DNA from: Utricularia gibba
Taxonomy: Eukaryota; Streptophyta; Magnoliopsida; Lamiales; Lentibulariaceae
Assembly (NCBI GenBank): GCA_002189035.1
Contig: NEEC01000060.1
Location: 1-58,404, forward strand
DNA length: 58,404 nucleotides
Direction: 5' to 3'
Below the pieces are notes generated by a model that saw nothing but the letters and a program-made list of their open reading frames with translations, was not told the DNA's origin and did not search any database. Shown here piece after piece: positions 27,161 through 39,604 of the stretch. The first letter of the stretch is position 1. Each line of letters starts with the position of its first letter. A program made the translations under genes and the position numbers.

Positions 27161-28622
27161 TTGGGAAGCTTTATTCGTGCTCCAAGTAATATCATATGGA
27201 GTTACGTTTTTCCGATAACTGTGGACATATTAAAAACAACCTCAACGAAAAGTGTCAAGAATGTGCTTCTCGTTCTCGACATTGATGCAAATGGGATACA
27301 CGGCAAAAGAATCAAATAGCCACTAGAGACATGGTGTATGGGAATGGTGCATCAAGAATCAGAAGTATCATAGCAACTAATTGAATCAATCAACAGCCAA
27401 AACATATGGTGTCAAACTTCATCGGATATGCGATCAAGATGGAAAAAAGTCACATGTTACATCATGAATTTCGTGGCATCACTTATCCCAACACTGTTGT
27501 ATACTCAGGATATGCGTAAATATTTATTTTTAACAAATCCGGTGCACGTGTGATTTTTCGGCTGCATCCCGAATGGTGATGCGCAATGAAATGACTATGT
27601 CGCACATCCTGGTCCACGAAGCACCTCTTCGAAAACATGTAGCCTTACTCTTCATAGCACACCATTGGGAAGCTTTATTCGTGCTCCAAGTAATATCATA
27701 TGGAGTTACGTTTCCGATAACTGTGGACATATTAAAAACAACCTCAACGAAATGTGTCTTCGTGTCCTTCTTGGTGGCTGCGTTTAATAATGTGCTTCTC
27801 GTTCTCGACATTGATGCAAATGGATACACGGCAAAAGAATCAAATAGCCACTAGAGACATGGTGTAAGGGAATGGTGCATCAAGAATCAGAAGTATCATA
27901 GCAACTAATTGAATCAATCAACAGCCAAAACATATGGTGTCAAACTTCATCGGATATGCGATCAAGATGGAAAAAAGTCACATGTTACATCATGAATTTC
28001 GTGGCATCACTTATCCCAACACTGTTGTATACTCAGGATATGCGTAAATATTTATTTTTAACAAATCCGGTGCACGTGTGATTTTTCGGCTGCATCCCGA
28101 ATGGTGATGCGCAATGAAATGACTATGTCGCACATCCTGGTCCACGAAGCACCTCTTCGAAAATGTAGAGCCTTACTCTTCATAGCACACCATTGGGAAG
28201 CTTTATTCGTGCTCCAAGTAATATCATATGGAGTTACGTTTTTTCCACACCATTGGGATTTAACATGTGGACTCCGATAACTTCTCGTGGACAAATATTA
28301 AAAGCCACAAGACATGGTGTATGGGAATGGTGCTCAACGAAGTATCATAGCAACTGTCAATTATGGTGTCAAACTTCATCGGATATGCGATCAAGATGGA
28401 AAAAAGTCACATGTTACATCATGAATTTCGTGGCATCACTTATCCAACACTGTTGTATACTCAGGATATGCGTAAATATTTATTTTTAACAAATCCGGTG
28501 CACGTGTGATTTTTCGGCTGCATCCCGAATGGTGATGCGCAATGAAATGACTATGTCGCACATCCTGGTCCACGAAGCACCTCTTCGAAAACATGTAGAG
28601 CCTTACTCTTCATAGCACACCA
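27161..28622. repeat. Rearranged B pocket 1 (three monomers: 504, 528 and 430 bp)
   Basis: Monomer 27161 lacks 29 bp between GTGTC and AAGAATG (near 27256) and a further 2 bp in CATGTAGCC. Monomer 27665 is full of small changes: AACGAAATGTGTC, GCGTTTAATAATG, GTGTAAGGG. Monomer 28193 is shortened to 430 bp and scrambled between about 28242 and 28352: the 13-base word CACACCATTGGGA of the unit start is repeated at 28246-28258, and short words from several unit phases follow out of their usual order. From about 28353 the copy is normal again. Either a cluster of microhomology-driven rearrangements or a poorly resolved consensus. Confidence 0.85.
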
Positions 28623-31600
28623 TTGGGAAGCTTTATTCGTGCTCCAAGTAATATCATATGGAGTTACGTTTTTCCGATAACTGTGGACATATTAAAAACA
28701 ACCTCAACGAAAAGTGTCTTCCGTGTCCTTCCTTGGTGGCTGCGTCTAAGAATGTGCTTCTCGTTCTCGACATTGATGCAAATGGGATACACGGCAAAAG
28801 AATCAAATAGCCACTAGAGACATGGTGTATGGGAATGGTGCATCAAGAATCAGAAGTATCATAGCAACTAATTGAATCAATCAACAGCCAAAACATATGG
28901 TGTCAAACTTCATCGGATATGCGATCAAGATGGAAAAAAGTCACATGTTACATCATGAATTTCGTGGCATCACTTATCCCAACACTGTTGTATACTCAGG
29001 ATATGCGTAAATATTTATTTTTAACAAATCCGGTGCACGTGTGATTTTTCGGCTGCATCCCGAATGGTGATGCGCAATGAAATGACTATGTCGCACATCC
29101 TGGTCCACGAAGCACCTCTTCGAAACATGTAGAGCCTTACTCTTCATAGCACACCATTGGGAAGCTTTATTCGTGCTCCAAGTAATATCATATGGAGTTA
29201 CGTTTTCCGATAACTGTGGACATATTAAAAACAACCTCAACGAAAAGTGTCTTCCGTGTCCTTCCTTGGTGGCTGCGTCTAAGAATGTGCTTCTCGTTCT
29301 CGACATTGATGCAAATGGGATACACGGCAAAAGAATCAAATAGCCACTAGAGACATGGTGTATGGGAATGGTGCATCAAGAATCAGAAGTATCATAGCAA
29401 CTAATTGAATCAATCAACAGCCAAAACATATGGTGTCAAACTTCATCGGATATGCGATCAAGATGGAAAAAAGTCACATGTTACATCATGAATTTCGTGG
29501 CATCACTTATCCCAACACTGTTGTATACTCAGGATATGCGTAAATATTTATTTTTAACAAATCCGGTGCACGTGTGATTTTTCGGCTGCATCCCGAATGG
29601 TGATGCGCAATGAAATGACTATGTCGCACATCCTGGTCCACGAAGCACCTCTTCGAAACATGTAGAGCCTTACTCTTCATAGCACACCATTGGGAAGCTT
29701 TATTCGTGCTCCAAGTAATATCATATGGAGTTACGTTTTTCCGATAACTGTGGACATATTAAAAACAACCTCAACGAAAAGTGTCTTCCGTGTCCTTCCT
29801 TGGTGGCTGCGTCTAAGAATGTGCTTCTCGTTCTCGACATTGATGCAAATGGGATACACGGCAAAAGAATCAAATAGCCACTAGAGACATGGTGTATGGG
29901 AATGGTGCATCAAGAATCAGAAGTATCATAGCAACTAATTGAATCAATCAACAGCCAAAACATATGGTGTCAAACTTCATCGGATATGCGATCAAGATGG
30001 AAAAAAGTCACATGTTACATCATGAATTTCGTGGCATCACTTATCCCAACACTGTTGTATACTCAGGATATGCGTAAATATTTATTTTTAACAAATCCGG
30101 TGCACGTGTGATTTTTCGGCTGCATCCCGAATGGTGATGCGCAATGAAATGACTATGTCGCACATCCTGGTCCACGAAGCACCTCTTCGAAAACATGTAG
30201 AGCCTTACTCTTCATAGCACACCATTGGGAAGCTTTATTCGTGCTCCAAGTAATATCATATGGAGTTACGTTTCCGATAACTGTGGACATATTAAAAACA
30301 ACCTCAACGAAAAGTGTCTTTGTCCTTCCTTGGTGGCTGCGTCTAAGAATGTGCTTCTCGTTCTCGACATTGATGCAAATGGGATACACGGCAAAAGAAT
30401 CAAATAGCCACTAGAGACATGGTGTATGGGAATGCATCAAGAATCAGAAGTATCATAGCAACTAATTGAATCAATCAACAGCCAAAACATATGGTGTCAA
30501 ACTTCATCGGATATGCGATCAAGATGGAAAAAAGTCACATGTTACATCATGAATTTCGTGGCATCACTTATCCCAACACTGTTGTATACTCAGGATATGC
30601 GTAAATATTTATTTTTAACAAATCCGGTGCACGTGTGATTTTTCGGCTGCATCCCGAATGGTGATGCGCAATGAAATGACTATGTCGCACATCCTGGTCC
30701 ACGAAGCACCTCTTCGAAACATGTAGAGCCTTACTCTTCATAGCACACCATTGGGAAGCTTTATTCGTGCTCCAAGTAATATCATATGGAGTTACGTTTT
30801 TCCGATAACTGTGGACATATTAAAAACAACCTCAACGAAAAGTGTCTTCCGTGTCCTTCCTTGGTGGCTGCGTCTAAGAATGTGCTTCTCGTTCTCGACA
30901 TTGATGCAAATGGGATACACGGCAAAAGAATCAAATAGCCACTAGAGACATGGTGTATGGGAATGGTGCATCAAGAATCAGAAGTATCATAGCAACTAAT
31001 TGAATCAATCAACAGCCAAAACATATGGTGTCAAACTTCATCGGATATGCGATCAAGATGGAAAAAAGTCACATGTTACATCATGAATTTCGTGGCATCA
31101 CTTATCCCAACACTGTTGTATACTCAGGATATGCGTAAATATTTATTTTTAACAAATCCGGTGCACGTGTGATTTTTCGGCTGCATCCCGAATGGTGATG
31201 CGCAATGAAATGACTATGTCGCACATCCTGGTCCACGAAGCACCTCTTCGAAAACATGTAGAGCCTTACTCTTCATAGCACACCATTGGGAAGCTTTATT
31301 CGTGCTCCAAGTAATATCATATGGAGTTACGTTTTTCCGATAACTGTGGACATATTAAAAACAACCTCAACGAAAAGTGTCTTCGTGTCCTTCCTTGGTG
31401 GCTGCGTCTAAGAATGTGCTTCTCGTTCTCGACATTGATGCAAATGGGATACACGGCAAAAGAATCAAATAGCCACTAGAGACATGGTGTATGGGAATGG
31501 TGCATCAAGAATCAGAAGTATCATAGCAACTAATTGAATCAATCAACAGCCAAAACATATGGTGTCAAACTTCATCGGATATGCGATCAAGATGGAAAAA

Positions 31601-34600
31601 AGTCACATGTTACATCATGAATTTCGTGGCATCACTTATCCCAACACTGTTGTATACTCAGGATATGCGTAAATATTTATTTTTAACAAATCCGGTGCAC
31701 GTGTGATTTTTCGGCTGCATCCCGAATGGTGATGCGCAATGAAATGACTATGTCGCACATCCTGGTCCACGAAGCACCTCTTCGAAAACATGTAGAGCCT
31801 TACTCTTCATAGCACACCATTGGGAAGCTTTATTCGTGCTCCAAGTAATATCATATGGAGTTACGTTTTTCCGATAACTGTGGACATATTAAAAACAACC
31901 TCAACGAAAAGTGTCTTCCGTGTCCTTCCTTGGTGGCTGCGTCTAAGAATGTGCTTCTCGTTCTCGACATTGATGCAAATGGGATACACGGCAAAAGAAT
32001 CAAATAGCCACTAGAGACATGGTGTATGGGAATGGTGCATCAAGAATCAGAAGTATCATAGCAACTAATTGAATCAATCAACAGCCAAAACATATGGTGT
32101 CAAACTTCATCGGATATGCGATCAAGATGGAAAAAAGTCACATGTTACATCATGAATTTCGTGGCATCACTTATCCCAACACTGTTGTATACTCAGGATA
32201 TGCGTAAATATTTATTTTTAACAAATCCGGTGCACGTGTGATTTTTCGGCTGCATCCCGAATGGTGATGCGCAATGAAATGACTATGTCGCACATCCTGG
32301 TCCACGAAGCACCTCTTCGAAACATGTAGAGCCTTACTCTTCATAGCACACCATTGGGAAGCTTTATTCGTGCTCCAAGTAATATCATATGGAGTTACGT
32401 TTTTCCGATAACTGTGGACATATTAAAAACAACCTCAACGAAAAGTGTCTTCCGTGTCCTTCCTTGGTGGCTGCGTCTAAGAATGTGCTTCTCGTTCTCG
32501 ACATTGATGCAAATGGGATACACGGCAAAAGAATCAAATAGCCACTAGAGACATGGTGTATGGGAATGGTGCATCAAGAATCAGAAGTATCATAGCAACT
32601 AATTGAATCAATCAACAGCCAAAACATATGGTGTCAAACTTCATCGGATATGCGATCAAGATGGAAAAAAGTCACATGTTACATCATGAATTTCGTGGCA
32701 TCACTTATCCCAACACTGTTGTATACTCAGGATATGCGTAAATATTTATTTTTAACAAATCCGGTGCACGTGTGATTTTTCGGCTGCATCCCGAATGGTG
32801 ATGCGCAATGAAATGACTATGTCGCACATCCTGGTCCACGAAGCACCTCTTCGAAAACATGTAGAGCCTTACTCTTCATAGCACACCATTGGGAAGCTTT
32901 ATTCGTGCTCCAAGTAATATCATATGGAGTTACGTTTTTCCGATAACTGTGGACATATTAAAAACAACCTCAACGAAAAGTGTCTTCCGTGTCCTTCCTT
33001 GGTGGCTGCGTCTAAGAATGTGCTTCTCGTTCTCGACATTGATGCAAATGGGATACACGGCAAAAGAATCAAATAGCCACTAGAGACATGGTGTATGGGA
33101 ATGGTGCATCAAGAATCAGAAGTATCATAGCAACTAATTGAATCAATCAACAGCCAAAACATATGGTGTCAAACTTCATCGGATATGCGATCAAGATGGA
33201 AAAAAGTCACATGTTACATCATGAATTTCGTGGCATCACTTATCCCAACACTGTTGTATACTCAGGATATGCGTAAATATTTATTTTTAACAAATCCGGT
33301 GCACGTGTGATTTTTCGGCTGCATCCCGAATGGTGATGCGCAATGAAATGACTATGTCGCACATCCTGGTCCACGAAGCACCTCTTCGAAAACATGTAGA
33401 GCCTTACTCTTCATAGCACACCATTGGGAAGCTTTATTCGTGCTCCAAGTAATATCATATGGAGTTACGTTTTTCCGATAACTGTGGACATATTAAAAAC
33501 AACCTCAACGAAAAGTGTCTTCCGTGTCCTTCCTTGGTGGCTGCGTCTAAGAATGTGCTTCTCGTTCTCGACATTGATGCAAATGGGATACACGGCAAAA
33601 GAATCAAATAGCCACTAGAGACATGGTGTATGGGAATGGTGCATCAAGAATCAGAAGTATCATAGCAACTAATTGAATCAATCAACAGCCAAAACATATG
33701 GTGTCAAACTTCATCGGATATGCGATCAAGATGGAAAAAAGTCACATGTTACATCATGAATTTCGTGGCATCACTTATCCCAACACTGTTGTATACTCAG
33801 GATATGCGTAAATATTTATTTTTAACAAATCCGGTGCACGTGTGATTTTTCGGCTGCATCCCGAATGGTGATGCGCAATGAAATGACTATGTCGCACATC
33901 CTGGTCCACGAAGCACCTCTTCGAAACATGTAGAGCCTTACTCTTCATAGCACACCATTGGGAAGCTTTATTCGTGCTCCAAGTAATATCATATGGAGTT
34001 ACGTTTTTCCGATAACTGTGGACATATTAAAAACAACCTCAACGAAAAGTGTCTTCCGTGTCCTTCCTTGGTGGCTGCGTCTAAGAATGTGCTTCTCGTT
34101 CTCGACATTGATGCAAATGGGATACACGGCAAAAGAATCAAATAGCCACTAGAGACATGGTGTATGGGAATGGTGCATCAAGAATCAGAAGTATCATAGC
34201 AACTAATTGAATCAATCAACAGCCAAAACATATGGTGTCAAACTTCATCGGATATGCGATCAAGATGGAAAAAAGTCACATGTTACATCATGAATTTCGT
34301 GGCATCACTTATCCCAACACTGTTGTATACTCAGGATATGCGTAAATATTTATTTTTAACAAATCCGGTGCACGTGTGATTTTTCGGCTGCATCCCGAAT
34401 GGTGATGCGCAATGAAATGACTATGTCGCACATCCTGGTCCACGAAGCACCTCTTCGAAAACATGTAGAGCCTTACTCTTCATAGCACACCATTGGGAAG
34501 CTTTATTCGTGCTCCAAGTAATATCATATGGAGTTACGTTTTTCCGATAACTGTGGACATATTAAAAACAACCTCAACGAAAAGTGTCTTCCGTGTCCTT

Positions 34601-36096
34601 CCTTGGTGGCTGCGTCTAAGAATGTGCTTCTCGTTCTCGACATTGATGCAAATGGGATACACGGCAAAAGAATCAAATAGCCACTAGAGACATGGTGTAT
34701 GGGAATGGTGCATCAAGAATCAGAAGTATCATAGCAACTAATTGAATCAATCAACAGCCAAAACATATGGTGTCAAACTTCATCGGATATGCGATCAAGA
34801 TGGAAAAAAGTCACATGTTACATCATGAATTTCGTGGCATCACTTATCCCAACACTGTTGTATACTCAGGATATGCGTAAATATTTATTTTTAACAAATC
34901 CGGTGCACGTGTGATTTTTCGGCTGCATCCCGAATGGTGATGCGCAATGAAATGACTATGTCGCACATCCTGGTCCACGAAGCACCTCTTCGAAAACATG
35001 TAGAGCCTTACTCTTCATAGCACACCATTGGGAAGCTTTATTCGTGCTCCAAGTAATATCATATGGAGTTACGTTTTTCCGATAACTGTGGACATATTAA
35101 AAACAACCTCAACGAAAAGTGTCTTCCGTGTCCTTCCTTGGTGGCTGCGTCTAAGAATGTGCTTCTCGTTCTCGACATTGATGCAAATGGGATACACGGC
35201 AAAAGAATCAAATAGCCACTAGAGACATGGTGTATGGGAATGGTGCATCAAGAATCAGAAGTATCATAGCAACTAATTGAATCAATCAACAGCCAAAACA
35301 TATGGTGTCAAACTTCATCGGATATGCGATCAAGATGGAAAAAAGTCACATGTTACATCATGAATTTCGTGGCATCACTTATCCCAACACTGTTGTATAC
35401 TCAGGATATGCGTAAATATTTATTTTTAACAAATCCGGTGCACGTGTGATTTTTCGGCTGCATCCCGAATGGTGATGCGCAATGAAATGACTATGTCGCA
35501 CATCCTGGTCCACGAAGCACCTCTTCGAAACATGTAGAGCCTTACTCTTCATAGCACACCATTGGGAAGCTTTATTCGTGCTCCAAGTAATATCATATGG
35601 AGTTACGTTTTTCCGATAACTGTGGACATATTAAAAACAACCTCAACGAAAAGTGTCTTCCGTGTCCTTCCTTGGTGGCTGCGTCTAAGAATGTGCTTCT
35701 CGTTCTCGACATTGATGCAAATGGGATACACGGCAAAAGAATCAAATAGCCACTAGAGACATGGTGTATGGGAATGGTGCATCAAGAATCAGAAGTATCA
35801 TAGCAACTAATTGAATCAATCAACAGCCAAAACATATGGTGTCAAACTTCATCGGATATGCGATCAAGATGGAAAAAAGTCACATGTTACATCATGAATT
35901 TCGTGGCATCACTTATCCCAACACTGTTGTATACTCAGGATATGCGTAAATATTTATTTTTAACAAATCCGGTGCACGTGTGATTTTTCGGCTGCATCCC
36001 GAATGGTGATGCGCAATGAAATGACTATGTCGCACATCCTGGTCCACGAAGCACCTCTTCGAAAACATGTAGAGCCTTACTCTTCATAGCACACCA
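28623..36096. repeat. Regular B block 2 (14 monomers)
   Basis: Anchors at 28623, 29157, 29690, 30225, 30751, 31286, 31820, 32354, 32889, 33424, 33958, 34493, 35028 and 35562. Spacing is 533-535 bp except 30225-30751 (526 bp). That copy has four small losses adding to 9 bp: two T in GTTTCCG, three bases in GTCTTTGTCC, three in GGAATGCATC and one A in CGAAAC. Copy 31286 lacks one C in CTTCGTGTCC. No other sequence is present. Confidence 0.93.
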
Positions 36097-37466
36097 TTGG
36101 GAAGCTTTATTCGTGCTCCAAGTAATATCATATGGAGTTACGTTTTTCCGATAACTGTGGACATATTAAAAACAACCTCAACGAAAAGTGTCTTCCGTGT
36201 CCTTCTGCGTTAAGAATGTGCACATTGATGCAAATGATACACGGCAAAGAATCAAATAGCCACTGTGGTCATCAAGAATCAGAAGTATCATAGCGAATCA
36301 ATTATGGTGTCATTCATCGGATATGCGATCAAGATGGAAAAAAGTCACATGTTACATCATGAATTTCGTGGCATCACTTATCCCAACACTGTTGTATACT
36401 CAGGATATGCGTAAATATTTATTTTTAACAAATCCGGTGCACGTGTGATTTTTCGGCTGCATCCCGAATGGTGATGCGCAATGAAATGACTATGTCGCAC
36501 ATCCTGGTCCACGAAGCACCTCTTCGGTGTATTCGAAGTAATATCATATGGAGTTACGTTATAACTGTGGACATATCAAGAATGTACATTGATGCACACG
36601 GCAAAAGAATCAAATAGCCACTAGAGACATGCATCAAGAATCAGAAGTATCATAGCAACTAATTGAATCAATCATATGGTGTCAAACTTCATCGGATATG
36701 CGATCAAGATGGAAAAAAGTCACATGTTACATCATGAATTTCGTGGCATCACTTATCCCAACACTGTTGTATACTCAGGATATGCGTAAATATTTATTTT
36801 TAACAAATCCGGTGCACGTGTGATTTTTCGGCTGCATCCCGAATGGTGATGCGCAATGAAATGACTATGTCGCACATCCTGGTCCACGAAGCACCTCTTC
36901 GAAAACATGTAGAGCCTTACTCTTCATAGCACACCATTGGGAAGCTTTATTCGTGCTCCAAGTAATATCATATGGAGTTACGTTTTCCGATAACTGTGGA
37001 CATATTAAAAACTCAACGAAAAGTGTCTTCCGTGTCCTTCCTTGGTGGCTGCGTCTAAGAATGTGCTTCTCGTTCTCGACATTGATGCAAATGGGATACA
37101 CGGCAAAAGAATCAAATAGCCACTAGAGACATGGTGTATGGGAATGGTGCATCAAGAATCAGAAGTATCATAGCAACTAATTGAATCAATCAACAGCCAA
37201 AACATATGGTGTCAAACTTCATCGGATATGCGATCAAGATGGAAAAAAGTCACATGTTACATCATGAATTTCGTGGCATCACTTATCCCAACACTGTTGT
37301 ATACTCAGGATATGCGTAAATATTTATTTTTAACAAATCCGGTGCACGTGTGATTTTTCGGCTGCATCCCGAATGGTGATGCGCAATGAAATGACTATGT
37401 CGCACATCCTGGTCCACGAAGCACCTCTTCGAAAACATGTAGAGCCTTACTCTTCATAGCACACCA
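36097..37466. repeat. Rearranged B pocket 2 (two truncated monomers, then one of 530 bp)
   Basis: The anchors at 36097 and 36937 are 840 bp apart and bracket two shortened copies; the second starts near 36527 without its TTGGGAAGC word and without its HindIII site. In the first, many small losses fall between about 36205 and 36315 (TTCTGCGTTAAG, AAATGATACACGG, TCATTCATCGG). In the second they fall between about 36527 and 36675 (CTCTTCGGTGTATTCGAAG, CATATCAAGAATG). In both, the part from about TTCATCGG to CACCTCTTCG is untouched. Copy 36937 lacks 4 bp in AAAAACTCAACG and one T in GTTTTCC. Confidence 0.86.
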
Positions 37467-38534
37467 TTGGGAAGCTTTATTCGTGCTCCAAGTAATATCA
37501 TATGGAGTTACGTTTTTCCGATAACTGTGGACATATTAAAAACAACCTCAACGAAAAGTGTCTTCCGTGTCCTTCCTTGGTGGCTGCGTCTAAGAATGTG
37601 CTTCTCGTTCTCGACATTGATGCAAATGGGATACACGGCAAAAGAATCAAATAGCCACTAGAGACATGGTGTATGGGAATGGTGCATCAAGAATCAGAAG
37701 TATCATAGCAACTAATTGAATCAATCAACAGCCAAAACATATGGTGTCAAACTTCATCGGATATGCGATCAAGATGGAAAAAAGTCACATGTTACATCAT
37801 GAATTTCGTGGCATCACTTATCCCAACACTGTTGTATACTCAGGATATGCGTAAATATTTATTTTTAACAAATCCGGTGCACGTGTGATTTTTCGGCTGC
37901 ATCCCGAATGGTGATGCGCAATGAAATGACTATGTCGCACATCCTGGTCCACGAAGCACCTCTTCGAAACATGTAGAGCCTTACTCTTCATAGCACACCA
38001 TTGGGAAGCTTTATTCGTGCTCCAAGTAATATCATATGGAGTTACGTTTTTCCGATAACTGTGGACATATTAAAAACAACCTCAACGAAAAGTGTCTTCC
38101 GTGTCCTTCCTTGGTGGCTGCGTCTAAGAATGTGCTTCTCGTTCTCGACATTGATGCAAATGGGATACACGGCAAAAGAATCAAATAGCCACTAGAGACA
38201 TGGTGTATGGGAATGGTGCATCAAGAATCAGAAGTATCATAGCAACTAATTGAATCAATCAACAGCCAAAACATATGGTGTCAAACTTCATCGGATATGC
38301 GATCAAGATGGAAAAAAGTCACATGTTACATCATGAATTTCGTGGCATCACTTATCCCAACACTGTTGTATACTCAGGATATGCGTAAATATTTATTTTT
38401 AACAAATCCGGTGCACGTGTGATTTTTCGGCTGCATCCCGAATGGTGATGCGCAATGAAATGACTATGTCGCACATCCTGGTCCACGAAGCACCTCTTCG
38501 AAACATGTAGAGCCTTACTCTTCATAGCACACCA
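37467..38534. repeat. Regular B copies flanking the uniform block (two monomers)
   Basis: Two ordinary B monomers (37467 and 38001), each 534 bp. The tails carry the CGAAAC form (one A fewer) ahead of the anchors at 38001 and 38535. They join the disturbed pocket on the left to the uniform 535 bp series on the right. Confidence 0.92.
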
Positions 38535-39069
38535 TTGGGAAGCTTTATTCGTGCTCCAAGTAATATCATATGGAGTTACGTTTTTCCGATAACTGTGGAC
38601 ATATTAAAAACAACCTCAACGAAAAGTGTCTTCCGTGTCCTTCCTTGGTGGCTGCGTCTAAGAATGTGCTTCTCGTTCTCGACATTGATGCAAATGGGAT
38701 ACACGGCAAAAGAATCAAATAGCCACTAGAGACATGGTGTATGGGAATGGTGCATCAAGAATCAGAAGTATCATAGCAACTAATTGAATCAATCAACAGC
38801 CAAAACATATGGTGTCAAACTTCATCGGATATGCGATCAAGATGGAAAAAAGTCACATGTTACATCATGAATTTCGTGGCATCACTTATCCCAACACTGT
38901 TGTATACTCAGGATATGCGTAAATATTTATTTTTAACAAATCCGGTGCACGTGTGATTTTTCGGCTGCATCCCGAATGGTGATGCGCAATGAAATGACTA
39001 TGTCGCACATCCTGGTCCACGAAGCACCTCTTCGAAAACATGTAGAGCCTTACTCTTCATAGCACACCA

Positions 39070-39604
39070 TTGGGAAGCTTTATTCGTGCTCCAAGTAATA
39101 TCATATGGAGTTACGTTTTTCCGATAACTGTGGACATATTAAAAACAACCTCAACGAAAAGTGTCTTCCGTGTCCTTCCTTGGTGGCTGCGTCTAAGAAT
39201 GTGCTTCTCGTTCTCGACATTGATGCAAATGGGATACACGGCAAAAGAATCAAATAGCCACTAGAGACATGGTGTATGGGAATGGTGCATCAAGAATCAG
39301 AAGTATCATAGCAACTAATTGAATCAATCAACAGCCAAAACATATGGTGTCAAACTTCATCGGATATGCGATCAAGATGGAAAAAAGTCACATGTTACAT
39401 CATGAATTTCGTGGCATCACTTATCCCAACACTGTTGTATACTCAGGATATGCGTAAATATTTATTTTTAACAAATCCGGTGCACGTGTGATTTTTCGGC
39501 TGCATCCCGAATGGTGATGCGCAATGAAATGACTATGTCGCACATCCTGGTCCACGAAGCACCTCTTCGAAAACATGTAGAGCCTTACTCTTCATAGCAC
39601 ACCA
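39070..39604. repeat. Representative B monomer (535 bp)
   Basis: Reference copy from the most uniform part of the array. Landmarks: HindIII site near the start; GATAACTGTGGACATATT; GTGGCTGCGTCTAAG; CTCGTTCTCGACATTGATG; AACATATGGTGTCAAAC; TAAATATTTA at 39455-39464; GTGCACGTG at 39480-39488; TTCGG/CCGAA arms at 39495-39499 and 39507-39511; TTCGAA shortly before the next unit. Hand count: 219 G+C of 535, 21 CpG. The length is close to three nucleosome repeats of about 178 bp, which is an arithmetical remark only. Confidence 0.95.
39455..39511. other. Palindrome cluster inside each monomer (example copy)
   Basis: Within 57 bp lie a perfect 10 bp palindrome TAAATATTTA (39455-39464), overlapping GTGCAC and CACGTG (39480-39488) and an inverted repeat TTCGG-7 bp-CCGAA (39495-39511). 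The first two are kept in alpha, beta and B copies, almost without exception. The TTCGG arm becomes TTAGG in dimer-domain tails, so that inverted repeat is complete only in B and B-like tails. CACGTG is the core of bHLH/bZIP binding sites in general, but no binding can be claimed from sequence. Listed as structure, not as a proven regulatory site. Confidence 0.5.

Noticed and set aside
27161-28622. Transposon insertion in the disturbed pockets
   Set aside because: All words in the pockets come from the satellite itself. I see no terminal repeats, target duplications or foreign sequence.
39361-39460. Internal subrepeats in the monomer (GGATATGCG twice ~85 bp apart; ATGGTGT twice ~74 bp apart)
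   Set aside because: Only 7-9 bp words match and the flanks do not align, so chance similarity is enough.
39485-39515. Mammalian-type CENP-B box near TTCGGCTGCATCCCGAA
   Set aside because: The required spacing TTCG-4-A-2-CGGG is not met on either strand.
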